Shown here: piece after piece, positions 1-10,942 of the stretch | How positions within the stretch are numbered: position 1 is the first letter of the stretch | Layout of the letters: each line of letters starts with the position of its first letter | Translations under genes and position numbers: made by a program | Assembly (NCBI RefSeq): GCF_018130165.1 | Contig: NZ_JAFCLZ010000016.1 | Span: forward strand, 124,001 to 188,000 | Length of the DNA stretch: 64,000 bases | Direction: 5' to 3' | Origin: Bradyrhizobium sp. JYMT SZCCT0180 | GTDB taxonomy: Bacteria > Pseudomonadota > Alphaproteobacteria > Rhizobiales > Xanthobacteraceae | The notes under the pieces: model-generated | The model's database searches: none | Told to the model about the DNA's origin: nothing | Seen by the model: the letters and a program-made list of their open reading frames with translations, nothing else

Positions 1-1
1 C

Positions 2-448
2 GCCACCATCGAGGCGGCCCGCGCCGGTGAAGCCGGCAAGGGCTTTGCGGTGGTCGCCAGCGAGGTCAAGTCGCTCGCCAGCCAGACCGCCAAGGCGACC
101 GAAGAGATCAGCGCGCAGATCAACGCCATTCAGGCCGAGACCCAACAGGTGGTCGAAAACATCCAGAGCATTCGCTCGACGATCATGGAAGTGAACGAGA
201 TTTCGTCCTCGATTGCGGCCGCCGTCGAACAGCAGGGCGCTGCGACGCAGGAAATCGCTTCGAGCGTCCAGAAGGCCGCGGCCGGCACCAACCAGGTCTC
301 GCAGAACATCACCGACGTCACCACGGCGACGACGGAAACCGGCGAGAAGGCGCAGATGGTGCTGCAGTCCGGCGACCGGCTCGGCCGCAAGCTGAAGGCG
401 CTGCAGGACGAAGTGTCGAGCTTCCTTGCCGGCGTAAGAGCGGCGTAG
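2..448 (+). CDS. Methyl-accepting chemotaxis protein, C-terminal part (5' truncated by window edge)
   Basis: This is the cytoplasmic signalling end of a chemoreceptor that would control CheA through CheW. The reading frame is open from base 2 and begins inside the highly conserved hairpin tip (EAARAGEAGKGFAVVA), which identifies the family without doubt. After it comes a long Ala/Glu/Gln-rich coiled coil with adaptation-helix character (EISSSIAAAVEQQGAATQEI) and a short tail ending in VRAA. The sensor, membrane and HAMP parts lie outside the window, so ligand and topology cannot be told. No CWxxF-type CheR-docking pentapeptide is visible at the C-terminus. The gene is followed by a convergent hydrolase gene. 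Confidence 0.93.
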   Translation, partial: ATIEAARAGEAGKGFAVVASEVKSLASQTAKATEEISAQINAIQAETQQVVENIQSIRSTIMEVNEISSSIAAAVEQQGAATQEIASSVQKAAAGTNQVSQNITDVTTATTETGEKAQMVLQSGDRLGRKLKALQDEVSSFLAGVRAA

Positions 449-555
449 GGTATGATCGGTTCTGTTTGAAGCAGACCGCAGCTCTGGTTCAGGCTCAAGG
501 CGCACGCGTACATGCGCCCAAGCGGCATCTTGCCTAACGGTCGCTCGATTGATCT

Positions 556-1839
556 CTATTTTTCGAAAGCGCCGTAGACGATATTTTTCAGAGCGATGCG
601 AAGCCTTCCGCGGTGCACGACCGTCTGCGTCATGAAGACGACGAACATGTTCTCCTTCGGATCGACCCAGAAGGTCGTACCGCCGGCGCCTGACCAGTTC
701 ATCTCGCCGACCGATCCCTCGATCGGACTGATGCCGGCGTCGGTGCGAACGGCAAAACCCAATCCAAATCCAAAGCCGGGCCCCGGCGAATAGACGGGTC
801 CCGGGGTCACGCCTGATCCCGGCCCGATATGGTTCGAGCCCATATAGGCAATGGTCTTCGGACTGAGGTATCGCTTGCCGTCGAGCGCGCCGCCATTGGC
901 CAGCATCGCTGCGAAGCGCGAATAATCGCCGATGGTTGACACCAGGCCGCCACCGCCGGACTCATATTTTCGCACGACGCGCGGGTCGCCCATGTCAGCA
1001 CCGGGACCGATCTTGCGGTCGCTCGGAAACGGTTCTGCCACCAGCGATTGTTTAGCCGCGTCGGTGACAAAAAAGCTCGTATTGGTCATGCCGAGCGGAT
1101 CGAACAGGCGCTCCTTCATGAACTGAAGGAGCGATTTTCCGGAGACCACCTCAATGACGCGGCCGAGGATATCGGTCGACTGGCTGTATTCCCATGTCGT
1201 GCCGGGCTGATAGACCAGCGGCAGTTTGGCCAGCCGTTCGGCAAACAGGGCGTTGTCAGGATCGCCCTCGGACAGGTTTGCCTCGCGATAGAGCTTCTTG
1301 ACGGCGCCATCGCCGAAGACCCCGTAGGTCAGGCCAGAGGTGTGGCGCATCAAATCCTGAATCGTCATCGGTCGCCTGGGAGCGACCAGATCGAGTCCGA
1401 TCTTGCCGTCCTCGCCCTTCTTCTCGACGCCAACCTTCACGTCAGCGAAAGCCGGGATGTATTTGGACACGGGCTCGTCGAGCTGCAGCTTGCCTTCCTC
1501 GACCAGCATCATCGCCGCCACCGTCGTGATCGGCTTCGTCATCGAATAGATGCGGAAAATGGTGTCAGGCGTCATCGGCGCCTTGGTGCCGGGATCGCGC
1601 ACGCCAAAACTGTTGAAATAGGCGGTCTTGCCGTTGCGCTGGATCATCATGATCGCGCCCGGAATCTTCTCCGTGGCAATTTCGTTCTTGAGATAGGCAT
1701 CGATGCGCGCGAGCCCTGCGCTCGAAAAACCGGTCTCCTCAGGTTTGGCGGTGATGGGGCCTTCGGCGAATGCGCCGGAGATGGATGCGAGCAACAATGC
1801 GGCGACGGCAACGCCGCGCAAGCGGATGGATGCGAGCAT
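556..1839 (-). CDS. Secreted beta-lactamase-fold serine hydrolase (class C / EstB-like)
   Basis: Predicted periplasmic penicillin-binding-protein-like serine hydrolase, an esterase or D-aminopeptidase type rather than a resistance lactamase. Residues 1-25 form a signal peptide with an Ala-x-Ala cleavage site (GAFA). The nucleophile motif S99-M-T-K102 is present, and Y218-S219 fits the second motif position (usually Tyr-x-Asn). The 427-residue length is normal for the Beta-lactamase (serine hydrolase) family. I chose the ATG at 1839 over an upstream in-frame start because it has a strong Shine-Dalgarno sequence (GGGAGGATAG) and gives a clean signal peptide. The substrate is unknown. Convergent with the chemoreceptor gene. 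Confidence 0.88.
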   Translation of the reverse strand: MLASIRLRGVAVAALLLASISGAFAEGPITAKPEETGFSSAGLARIDAYLKNEIATEKIPGAIMMIQRNGKTAYFNSFGVRDPGTKAPMTPDTIFRIYSMTKPITTVAAMMLVEEGKLQLDEPVSKYIPAFADVKVGVEKKGEDGKIGLDLVAPRRPMTIQDLMRHTSGLTYGVFGDGAVKKLYREANLSEGDPDNALFAERLAKLPLVYQPGTTWEYSQSTDILGRVIEVVSGKSLLQFMKERLFDPLGMTNTSFFVTDAAKQSLVAEPFPSDRKIGPGADMGDPRVVRKYESGGGGLVSTIGDYSRFAAMLANGGALDGKRYLSPKTIAYMGSNHIGPGSGVTPGPVYSPGPGFGFGLGFAVRTDAGISPIEGSVGEMNWSGAGGTTFWVDPKENMFVVFMTQTVVHRGRLRIALKNIVYGAFEK

Positions 1840-1952
1840 TTCTATCCTCCCTGGTCGGATCTTGACGTCCGAACGACCCGGCCGCACCTGACGGTGGCCC
1901 GATCAGGCCGGATAGTTGCCTAGCTCGATGGCGCTGACAAGGCCCGCTGTGT

Positions 1953-2915
1953 CTATGCGCCTGCTGCCAGCAGCGTCTTGAAATCGGCGCGGGCGCGTTG
2001 CGCTTCGCCTCTAGCTGCCTCGGAGGCTTCCCCGAGCCCGAAATAGCCGTGGATCAGGCCCGGGCCGTCATAGTATTTGGTGGCGACGCCGGCGGCGGTA
2101 AGCGCATCCGCATAGGCCTTGCCCTCGTCGCGAAGCGGATCGAACCACGCCGTGGTGACGATCGCCGGCGCCAGCCCGGCGAGGCTCTTTGCACGTAGCG
2201 GCGAGACGCGCCAGTCGGCGCCGTCAGCGGCGCTCTCGAGATAATGGCCGCAGAACCATTCCATCACGGCCCGCGACAGGAAGTAGCCCTCGGCGTTTTC
2301 AGCGCGGGAGGGAAAGCGCGCGTTCTCCTTGCTATCCGCGAAATTACCGAAAACATCGGTGACGGGATAGACCAGCAATTGCGCCGCGAGCTTGATGCCG
2401 GCGTCGCGGCAGGCGATTGCGGTCGCCGCCGCCAGATTGCCGCCGGCGCTGTCACCAGCGACGCCGACGCGCTTGATGTCGCCGCCGAACTCGGCGATGC
2501 GTTCGACGATGTCCCTGATGGCGGAGAATGCGTCCTCGAACGCGCCGGGAAAGCGCACCTCGGGCGGCCGCCGGTAGTCGACTGAAATGACAACGGCGCC
2601 GGTCTCGATCGCAAGCAGGCGGGCTTGCCGGTCATGGGTTTCGAGATCGCCGGCGACCCAGCCGCCGCCATGGAAGAACACCACCGTCGGCGATTTTTCG
2701 TCTGTGTTGCGATAGACCCGCGCGGCAAGGAAACCGGCAGCACCCTTGACCTTGATGTTTTCGGCAGCTGCGACCGGAGGCGGCGGCACCGCGGCACGGG
2801 CATCCGCCAGCGCGCGAAGCGCATCGCGCGCGCTCTGCGGCGTCATCGTCGTGGGATCGCGCAGCGGCAACAGCGGAATGATCTGGGCGATGACGGGGTC
2901 GAGCGGCGTAACCAT
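1953..2915 (-). CDS. Alpha/beta hydrolase, HSL-type esterase/lipase
   Basis: Cytoplasmic carboxylesterase of the hormone-sensitive-lipase family (320 residues). The oxyanion-hole motif HGGG lies at residues 82-85 and the nucleophile elbow GDSAG at 154-158 (Ser156). An Asp in the DPLRDEG segment and a His in the LIHGYFG segment complete the triad. No signal peptide or membrane segment is seen. The start at 2915 (MVTPLDP) has GAGG eight bases upstream; an in-frame start 30 bases further up is less likely. It is followed on the same strand by the secreted serine hydrolase, so the two could be co-transcribed. Short or medium acyl esters are the usual substrates of the family; the actual one is not evident. 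Confidence 0.88.
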   Translation of the reverse strand: MVTPLDPVIAQIIPLLPLRDPTTMTPQSARDALRALADARAAVPPPPVAAAENIKVKGAAGFLAARVYRNTDEKSPTVVFFHGGGWVAGDLETHDRQARLLAIETGAVVISVDYRRPPEVRFPGAFEDAFSAIRDIVERIAEFGGDIKRVGVAGDSAGGNLAAATAIACRDAGIKLAAQLLVYPVTDVFGNFADSKENARFPSRAENAEGYFLSRAVMEWFCGHYLESAADGADWRVSPLRAKSLAGLAPAIVTTAWFDPLRDEGKAYADALTAAGVATKYYDGPGLIHGYFGLGEASEAARGEAQRARADFKTLLAAGA

Positions 2916-3204
2916 GCAGAATGCCTCGCGTTGGACAGGCCGCACCTTAGCTCGCGCGCAAAGCTGCCGCTATTAGGTTTGCCGCATGGCTCAAGGATGC
3001 GAGGTGCTGTGCCCGCCCTTTTTTGGCGCCGCAACATCGAACGGGAATGCCGCCGAGTTTGCTAAATTGCGAAGAATTCCATCAAGCAGAATTTGCGCGC
3101 GCCTTGCTAGGCTGGTTCCTCGTTTACGGCTGATTATCCATCAGGCCTGTGTGCGAGGAACGGCTGGCTTCGCCGTTCATTGCTCCTCTGGAAGGAGACG
3201 CGCG

Positions 3205-3447
3205 ATGAAGGAAGTTGCCGCGATAGACCGTGCGATCGACGAAGTGCTGGTGCAACTCGGGCAAATGGTCCTGAGGCTATCCAGTCCGCAAGTGACGAAA
3301 CGGGCCGACGAGCGGCGCGCACTGGTGCGTTCGGTCAATCAATACTCGGTGTGTGCCGCGCGTTCCGACGATCCGCGCGTGCACGAGCTCAAGGCCGAAC
3401 TCGATGAGACGATCAAGCCGCGATTGCGGCTGGTGGTCTCCAGATAA
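3205..3447 (+). CDS. Small conserved-looking hypothetical protein (80 aa)
   Basis: An 80-residue soluble, mostly helical protein (MKEVAAIDRAIDEVLVQLGQ at the N-terminus). There is no signal peptide and no known domain that I recognise. The ATG at 3205 is preceded by a strong Shine-Dalgarno sequence (GGAAGGAGACGCGCG), the main evidence that it is translated. The leader upstream contains a potential stem (GTTCCTCG at 3115-3122 with CGAGGAAC at 3154-3161) and a small hairpin near 3161-3176. The gene is convergent with the monooxygenase, and a tandem repeat begins at its stop codon. Function unknown. Confidence 0.6.
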   Translation: MKEVAAIDRAIDEVLVQLGQMVLRLSSPQVTKRADERRALVRSVNQYSVCAARSDDPRVHELKAELDETIKPRLRLVVSR

Positions 3448-3494
3448 GCACTTCAGAGCAAGCGCTCCAGAGTAAGCGCTCCAGAGTAAGCGCC

Positions 3495-3495
<1 letters not shown>
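3447..3495. repeat. 14-bp tandem repeat between convergent genes
   Basis: The unit AGCGCTCCAGAGTA is present twice perfectly (3461-3474 and 3475-3488). A degenerate copy lies before it (3447-3460) and a partial copy after it (3489-3495). The array fills the whole gap between the stop of the 80-aa gene and the stop of the monooxygenase gene. Confidence 0.85.
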
Positions 3496-5243
<1,748 letters not shown>

Positions 5244-5407
5244 GCGCTTTTCCCGATGAATACGAAAGCCGCGCCTACCTCAGACTAAAGCGCTGGAATC
5301 GTCAATCGCGCCACCGCATGGGCGGGTTGCGCGCGGTCGCGGCCGTTCGTTTCCGCAAGCGTGGTGCAGCGCGGCCGGAGCCGGTCCGGCCTGCGCGGCA
5401 TCATGTC

Positions 5408-7231
5408 TCAGAGCGTCTTGAGGTACTCGATGATCGCCTTGCGCTCGTCGGGAGCCAGTTTCTTGCCGATCACGCCCTTGGTCTTCGGGGGCTTGTCGGC
5501 GAATTCGTGGCCTGTGTTCCAGTTTCCGCGGATCGAGGTGTCGAATTCGAAGCCGTTGGTGAGCTTGTCGTGTTTGTAGCCGAGATTCACCGGATCGTAC
5601 TCGCGGTTGCCGAGATAGAATTTCTTCGGCCTTTCCTCGACCGGGGACAGCAGCGCGTAGACGTTTGGAACCGAGCCGTTGTGAAGATAGGGCGGGGTCG
5701 CCCAAACCCCGTTGAGCGGGCGGACCTTGTATTCAAGCTTGCCCTGGATTTCGTTGGGCATGTTGCCGTTCATGGCGTTGCGCTGTTTGTCGTCCAGTTT
5801 CCGCTGGTCGTAAATGACGTTGACGGTCTTTGCGACCAGGAGCCTGAGCGCGTCAGCGAAATCGCTCTTGTCGATACCCAGATGCGGGGGGATCGCGACG
5901 GTTCGGCTCATCATGTCCGCGGCCTGCGCGGGATCGGTGCCGATATGCTCGATCGGGATGTTTTCGATCTTGAGGACGGGTTGGCCGACCTCGTTTTTGC
6001 TCCACCAATCCTTGTTGTTGAAATCGAAGAACGCTTTGGTCGAGACCGGCGGTCGGTGGCATTCCTGACAATGCACCTTGTAGAGTTCGCCGCCCTGGGC
6101 CGCGAGCTTTTCGTCGATCGCCGGCAGGATGTCGCTCGGCCAGCGCGGAGACTTCAGGCCCGAGAAGCCTTTTTCCAGGCTCGGCGGATCGCCGGCGATC
6201 ATTTGCTCCATTTCGTTGAGCCGGTCGATGTCGACGCTCGATTTGAACAGGCCTTTCGACGGGTCGAGCAGATTGAGCTCGGCCGATACGCCCAGCGCTT
6301 CGCCGGCATTGCGCACCATCGGCTGCATGATGGAGCCGTTATACTGCACCCAATCGAACCACGGCGTGTTCCAGATCCGCGGGTAATGCACCGGCGCCGA
6401 GGAGCCCGCGTAATTTTCCGGCTTCTTCAGGTCGATTGAAAACACCTGATTGCCGATCCGGTTCAGCGCGTCCAGCCGGCCATAGCCTTCGAGGACGCTC
6501 TGGGAAGCGACGGCTTCCTCGAGATTCTTGACGGCCTTCAATTGCGTGAGGACCTGGTCGATCTGGTATTTCAGGATCTCGCGATCGGCGACCGCCGAGT
6601 CCGGCCCCAGGATCCGTTCGGCGAACCGATCGAAGCGCGTGGGTATCAGCCGCGTAAAGAGCAGCGCCACGCCCATTCCCTGCTTCAGCTTGAACAGGTC
6701 GGTCAGCGCCGGTCCGCCGTCGACGATGACAGCGGTGTCCTTGTAGGTGAACCGTCCGGTATGGCAGGCCGCGCAGGTCAGGCCGACGCCGGTCATGTCC
6801 TGCTTGCTGCGTGGATTGCGCCATGGCGCGCCCGACGGGTCGAGCATCGGACCGCCCTGCGCAATGCCGATCGGAAGCGCCTTCTTGCCTGATATGACGG
6901 TGTCAGGAATGAAGCCGTAGCGATCGAGATAGGCCGGGTCGCTTAACGGGCCGGCTTCGGTGAAGACGAGCCACGGAATCGTCGGCTGCTCCAGCGCCAT
7001 GAACCATTCAAAGGGCATGCCGAAGGTCCGCGTTCCCTGGTCGGCATGGTAGAACCAGCTGAGTTTTTCCTTGCTGATGCCCTGGTCGAGCCAGACGGTT
7101 TTCTTCGGCTGCGGGTACTCCGCGATCCTGACGTGAAGGTTTTCCCAGAGCTTTGCGATGTCATCCTTGAAGGCGACGTAGCCGGCGGCGGCGATCAATG
7201 CTGCGATAACAATTTTTGTCCTGCCACGCAT
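5408..7231 (-). CDS. Periplasmic di-haem c-type cytochrome (RoxA/cytochrome c peroxidase-like)
   Basis: Large (607 residues) exported cytochrome with two covalent haem sites, CAACH at 153-157 and CQECH at 388-392. An N-terminal hydrophobic stretch (residues 7-20) acts as signal or anchor. Size, the about 235-residue spacing of the haems and the long intervening domain resemble the RoxA/RoxB rubber-oxygenase and di-haem peroxidase-like superfamily rather than a classical 340-residue cytochrome c peroxidase. Whether it is an oxygenase, peroxidase or electron carrier cannot be decided here. The ATG at 7231 has AGGGGCGG upstream and is preferred to a GTG 24 bases earlier. Transcribed away from the hydrolase gene at 7508. 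Confidence 0.85.
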   Translation of the reverse strand: MRGRTKIVIAALIAAAGYVAFKDDIAKLWENLHVRIAEYPQPKKTVWLDQGISKEKLSWFYHADQGTRTFGMPFEWFMALEQPTIPWLVFTEAGPLSDPAYLDRYGFIPDTVISGKKALPIGIAQGGPMLDPSGAPWRNPRSKQDMTGVGLTCAACHTGRFTYKDTAVIVDGGPALTDLFKLKQGMGVALLFTRLIPTRFDRFAERILGPDSAVADREILKYQIDQVLTQLKAVKNLEEAVASQSVLEGYGRLDALNRIGNQVFSIDLKKPENYAGSSAPVHYPRIWNTPWFDWVQYNGSIMQPMVRNAGEALGVSAELNLLDPSKGLFKSSVDIDRLNEMEQMIAGDPPSLEKGFSGLKSPRWPSDILPAIDEKLAAQGGELYKVHCQECHRPPVSTKAFFDFNNKDWWSKNEVGQPVLKIENIPIEHIGTDPAQAADMMSRTVAIPPHLGIDKSDFADALRLLVAKTVNVIYDQRKLDDKQRNAMNGNMPNEIQGKLEYKVRPLNGVWATPPYLHNGSVPNVYALLSPVEERPKKFYLGNREYDPVNLGYKHDKLTNGFEFDTSIRGNWNTGHEFADKPPKTKGVIGKKLAPDERKAIIEYLKTL

Positions 7232-7353
7232 GATCCGCCCCTGTTCCAATTGCACCGCTCAAGCGCGCAATATTCTTATCTCATTAAAAAATCGCCAAAC
7301 ACGTACTCAGCCTTGGCGTGCGATCAAATATTGTACCATCTTATAGTGGCATA

Positions 7354-7377
7354 AACCGGCTGTCCATAAAGCCGGTT
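7354..7377. other. 8-bp inverted repeat (hairpin) in a divergent intergenic region
   Basis: AACCGGCT (7354-7361) and AGCCGGTT (7370-7377) are perfectly complementary around an 8-nt loop, followed by TTG on the plus strand. It sits between divergent genes, so a terminator role is not obvious. An operator or transcript leader hairpin is equally possible. Confidence 0.5.
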
Positions 7378-7507
7378 TTGCGCGTTGTGCCGTTTTGCTG
7401 CAGTGGAAGGTACCGCTTCGAATCCGCCGGATGGGTTCGCCGAACGCGTTTGCACGCGCCGCCCCTGAATGTAGAATCAAGGAAGAGCATATCCCGGGAT
7501 CGCCGAT

Positions 7508-8194
7508 TTGACAGCCGCCACCGCGCAACCGATCAAAATCGAAATCACCCCTACGGAGTCGGTGTCCGCGTTGCTGATCCATCCGCCGCAGGCGCGCGCG
7601 TGTTACGTGTTCGCGCATGGGGCAGGCGCCGGCATGGCCCATGCCTCGATGGAGACGATTGCCGCAGGTCTTGCCGACCGCGACATCGCGACGCTGCGCT
7701 ATCAGTTTCCCTACATGGAAAAGGGCAGCAAGCGGCCGGATGGGCCTGCTGTGGCGCACGCCGCCGTGAGGGCCGCGGTGGCGGAAGCGTCGCGACGCAG
7801 CGTCGGGCTGCCGCTGTTCGCGGGCGGCAAATCGTTCGGCGGGCGCATGACGTCGCAGGCGCAGGCGATCGATGCCTTGCCGGGCGTTCGCGGGCTCGCC
7901 TTCTTTGGCTTTCCGCTGCATCCGGCGGGGAAACCTTCCAGCGACCGGGCCAAACATCTCACTGAAGTCGATATTCCCATGCTGTTCCTGCAGGGGACGC
8001 GTGACGCGCTGGCGGAATTGAGCCTGCTCGAACCCGTCGTCAAAGGGCTGGGCAAACGGGCGACGCTGCACCTGGTTGATGCGGCCGATCATTCCTTCCA
8101 CGTGTTGAAGAGTTCGGGCCGCAACGACCGCGAGGTGATGACCGAGGTGCTGGATGCGTTCGCGGCCTGGGCCAGCAAGATCGGCGCAGGATAG
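7508..8194 (+). CDS. Alpha/beta hydrolase of the KANL3/Tex30 (dienelactone-hydrolase-like) group
   Basis: A 228-residue cytosolic alpha/beta hydrolase. HGAGAGM (37-43) forms the oxyanion turn, G107-K-S109-F-G-G112 is the nucleophile elbow, and the DAADHSFHV segment near residue 198 supplies the His. The G-K-S-F-G-G elbow is typical of the small KANL3/Tex30-like hydrolases. The predicted start is a TTG at 7508 with only a weak ribosome site, so the exact N-terminus is uncertain. It is followed after 38 bases by the racemase gene on the same strand. Substrate unknown. Confidence 0.8.
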   Translation: MTAATAQPIKIEITPTESVSALLIHPPQARACYVFAHGAGAGMAHASMETIAAGLADRDIATLRYQFPYMEKGSKRPDGPAVAHAAVRAAVAEASRRSVGLPLFAGGKSFGGRMTSQAQAIDALPGVRGLAFFGFPLHPAGKPSSDRAKHLTEVDIPMLFLQGTRDALAELSLLEPVVKGLGKRATLHLVDAADHSFHVLKSSGRNDREVMTEVLDAFAAWASKIGAG

Positions 8195-8232
8195 CGTTGG
8201 CAGAACGGCGCAGCGGATGCTAATCAGGCCCT

Positions 8233-8961
8233 ATGGCCAAGATCCTCATCGTTAATCCCAATACGACCGCGTCGATGACGAAAACCATCGGCGAGGCGGC
8301 GCGCACGGTCGCGGCATCAGGCACCGAGATCGTCGACGTGACGTCGGCGATGGGGCCGGTCTCGATCGAAGGGTTTTATGACGAGGCTTTCGCCGTTCCC
8401 GGCCTGATCCAGGCCCTCTTGAACGTAAGGGATGCCGATGCCGGCATCATCGCCTGTTTCGACGACACCGGCCTCGATGCGGCGCGGTCGGTCGCACCGT
8501 TTCCGGTGGTCGGGATTTGCGAGGCCGCCTTGGTAACAGCGGGGCAACTGGCAAAACGCATCGGAATAGTGACCACGCTGCCGCGTTCGATCGTGCCGCT
8601 GGAAGAACTGGTGCGCCGCTACGGCTTTGCGGAACGGGCGCATGTTACCGCGTGCAATGTCGCGGTGCTCGATCTCGAAAAGCCCGGCTCCGGCGCGGAA
8701 GAGAAACTCGACGCCGAGATTGCGCGGGCGCTGGACAAGGGCGCGGAGGCCATCGTGCTCGGTTGCGCCGGGATGGCCGATCTCGCGGCAAAACTTTCGC
8801 AAAAATTCGGCGTTCCCGTCGTCGATGGCGTCGCGGCCGCGGTGAAGCAGGCCGAAGCGCTGGTCGGTTTGGGGCTCAAGACGTCGCGGCGCGGTTCCTA
8901 CGCGCTGCCGGGCGCCAAGGACTATACCGGCCTGCTGGCGCCGTTTGCGCCCGGGAAATAG
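8233..8961 (+). CDS. Aspartate/glutamate (hydantoin) racemase family protein
   Basis: Cofactor-independent racemase fold of 242 residues. The N-terminus MAKILIVNPNTT is typical of the hydantoin racemase branch. The two catalytic cysteines are seen as C75 (ACFDDTG) and C178 (GCAGMADL), the pair that abstracts and returns the alpha proton. Related members are allantoin/hydantoin racemases and arylmalonate decarboxylases; with both cysteines present, racemase is favoured. Same strand as the hydrolase upstream, and convergent with the SDR gene only 9 bases downstream. No hydantoinase is nearby to confirm the substrate. Confidence 0.85.
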   Translation: MAKILIVNPNTTASMTKTIGEAARTVAASGTEIVDVTSAMGPVSIEGFYDEAFAVPGLIQALLNVRDADAGIIACFDDTGLDAARSVAPFPVVGICEAALVTAGQLAKRIGIVTTLPRSIVPLEELVRRYGFAERAHVTACNVAVLDLEKPGSGAEEKLDAEIARALDKGAEAIVLGCAGMADLAAKLSQKFGVPVVDGVAAAVKQAEALVGLGLKTSRRGSYALPGAKDYTGLLAPFAPGK

Positions 8962-8970
8962 ATTGAGAAT

Positions 8971-9753
8971 TCAGCCTGACTGCGGCGCTCCGTAAATCTT
9001 GTCGCGCAGCCGCCGCATGCCGGCCAGCCAGCGCTCCCGGCTGGACGCCTTGCGCAGCATGTATTCGGCGACCTGCGGGTGCGACAGAATCAAAAACCGT
9101 TCGGCTTCCATCGCCTCGATCACCATGCGGGCGACTTCGGGCGCCTGCAGCACGCCATCGACCCGCGCGGCACTGGGGCCGGGCGTCGTCATGCCTGTTT
9201 GTACCGACTGCGGGCAAAGCACCGACACGCGGATGCCGCGGTCGCCATATTGAATGGCGAGATGCTCGGCGAGCGCCACCGCGGCATGCTTGGTGACGCC
9301 GTAGGGCATCGAGTTCAGCGACGCCAACAGGCCGGCGGCGGATGCGGTGTTGAGCAGATAGCCCGAGCCGCGCGCGAGCATGCCCGGCACCAGCACGCGT
9401 GCCGCGAACACGTGGCTCATGACATGGACCCGCCAGCTGACGTCCCAGTCCGCGTCGGACGCACTTTCCTGTCCTTTGCGCGACAGGCCGGCGTTGGAAA
9501 AGAACACATCCACGGGACCATACTTGTCCTCGGCGGCGGCGATCAGCGCCTTGACGTCTTCTTCAAGGCCGACGTCGGCGGTGACAGCCAATCCGTCGAT
9601 GTCACCGGCGACTTTCGCCAGCCGGTCGCGCGAGGTTTTCAGGTCGGCGACGACAACGCCGCGCGCGCCGGCCTCGGCATAAGCACGCGCGACCGCTTCG
9701 CCAATGCCGCTCGCTGCGCCGGTGACGACACAGACCTTGCCTTTGACGTTCAT
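8971..9753 (-). CDS. Short-chain dehydrogenase/reductase (classical SDR)
   Basis: NAD(P)-dependent oxidoreductase of 260 residues. It carries the cofactor motif TGAASGIG (11-18), NAG (87-89), and the catalytic Ser138 and Tyr151-x-x-x-Lys155. An acidic residue at the end of beta-strand 2 (VVADLKT, Asp37) suggests NAD(H) preference. A good ribosome site (AAGGAAG) precedes the ATG at 9753. The ketopantoate-reductase-like gene lies 42 bases upstream on the same strand, so the two probably share a transcript. Substrate not identifiable. Confidence 0.9.
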   Translation of the reverse strand: MNVKGKVCVVTGAASGIGEAVARAYAEAGARGVVVADLKTSRDRLAKVAGDIDGLAVTADVGLEEDVKALIAAAEDKYGPVDVFFSNAGLSRKGQESASDADWDVSWRVHVMSHVFAARVLVPGMLARGSGYLLNTASAAGLLASLNSMPYGVTKHAAVALAEHLAIQYGDRGIRVSVLCPQSVQTGMTTPGPSAARVDGVLQAPEVARMVIEAMEAERFLILSHPQVAEYMLRKASSRERWLAGMRRLRDKIYGAPQSG

Positions 9754-9795
9754 GTTGCAGCTTCCTTCTTTACTGGCGTGTTCTGCGCGCGGTGT

Positions 9796-10770
9796 TCAAC
9801 CCTGGTAAAGCCCCTTGTCGCGCGCCTGGCGAATTGCGAGTCCCGCCATCAAATCGAGCATCGGCGTCGAAAGCCCGGCCGCCCGCGCGAATGCGGCGGG
9901 CGCGCGGACCAGCACGTCGATCTCCATGGCGCGGCCGAGCTCAAAGTCCTGCAGGATCGACGGCTTGTGGGCGGGCGCGGGGCCGGAGCGGGTGACGCGC
10001 CTGACGTCGGGGTAACAGCTCTGGGCGATGCTGTTGGCTTCATCCAGCAAACGCGGGATCACCTCGGCGAGCGCCGGTTCGTCCCGGACGCCGCGGGCGG
10101 TCTGGCCGGTGAGCAGACACAGCACCGACATCGACATGTTGGTCAGGAGCTTGGACCAGATCGCTTCCCTGACCTCGGTGACATCTGGCGATTCGATGGA
10201 AGATTCCTTGAGCGCTGTGCGCAGCCGCGCGATCCGCTCGCTGTGGCGGTCGTCGCATTCGCCGATCACGAGCCGGTTCCGATCCGGCGAGAGATTCGCG
10301 ACCACACCAGGCGCGATGATCTCATTTGATGAATAGATCACGCCGCCGATAATCCGTTCCTTGGGTATCGCCGCGCGCAGCCGGCCGCTCGCGTCAAGGA
10401 AGCCAAGATCGGGCGTCGGCGGATGTTTTGCAGGAAGCCCGACATCGTACCACCAGGGGATTCCGTTCTGGGCCAAGACCACGGCGGTATTATCGCGCAA
10501 CAGCGGTTGCAGACCGGCGGCGAGCGCGCTGACCCCCGTCGCCTTCAGCGTGCTGATCACGACATCCTGCGGGCCGAGATCCGCGGGGTTGTCGGAGGCG
10601 CTCACTTTGGCTTTGAACTCGGCTTCCCCGGCACGCAGCGTCAGGCCGTTGGCCCTCACGGCTTCGAGGTGCGGGCCGCGCATCACGCAGGAAACGTCGT
10701 GTCCGGCCAGCGCCAGCCGCACCGCGAAATGGCTGCCGACGGCGCCCGCACCGAAAACGCATATCCGCAT
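9796..10770 (-). CDS. Ketopantoate reductase-like (ApbA/PanE family) dehydrogenase
   Basis: A 324-residue 2-dehydropantoate 2-reductase family protein. The N-terminal Rossmann motif is GAGAVG (7-12), and the C-terminal helical domain carries the conserved Lys in the REAIWSKLLTN segment. The start at 10770 gives the canonical MRICVFGAG beginning and has AGGA ten bases upstream; the upstream in-frame extension lacks family similarity. Being next to SDR and enoyl-CoA hydratase genes rather than pan genes, it is likely a paralogue acting on another 2-oxo or 2-hydroxy acid, and PanE function should not be assumed. Confidence 0.85.
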   Translation of the reverse strand: MRICVFGAGAVGSHFAVRLALAGHDVSCVMRGPHLEAVRANGLTLRAGEAEFKAKVSASDNPADLGPQDVVISTLKATGVSALAAGLQPLLRDNTAVVLAQNGIPWWYDVGLPAKHPPTPDLGFLDASGRLRAAIPKERIIGGVIYSSNEIIAPGVVANLSPDRNRLVIGECDDRHSERIARLRTALKESSIESPDVTEVREAIWSKLLTNMSMSVLCLLTGQTARGVRDEPALAEVIPRLLDEANSIAQSCYPDVRRVTRSGPAPAHKPSILQDFELGRAMEIDVLVRAPAAFARAAGLSTPMLDLMAGLAIRQARDKGLYQG

Positions 10771-10942
10771 CGAGTTGATGTCCTGCTGAGGGGAACCGTA
10801 AGGTGCCAGTTTCCACAAGCTTGCACCGCAGCGCAACCGCCGATGCCGTTTGCATCGCAGGCATCACGGAAAGAGATAGATCAATTGCCGGTGTGTCGGC
10901 ATATTGCCTGACGAAACAACTGCAACCAAAAAAGGACCGTCA

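Noticed and set aside
7405..7440. tRNA T-arm-like string (GCTTCGAATCC)
   Set aside because: No acceptor stem, anticodon arm or CCA end can be formed around it.
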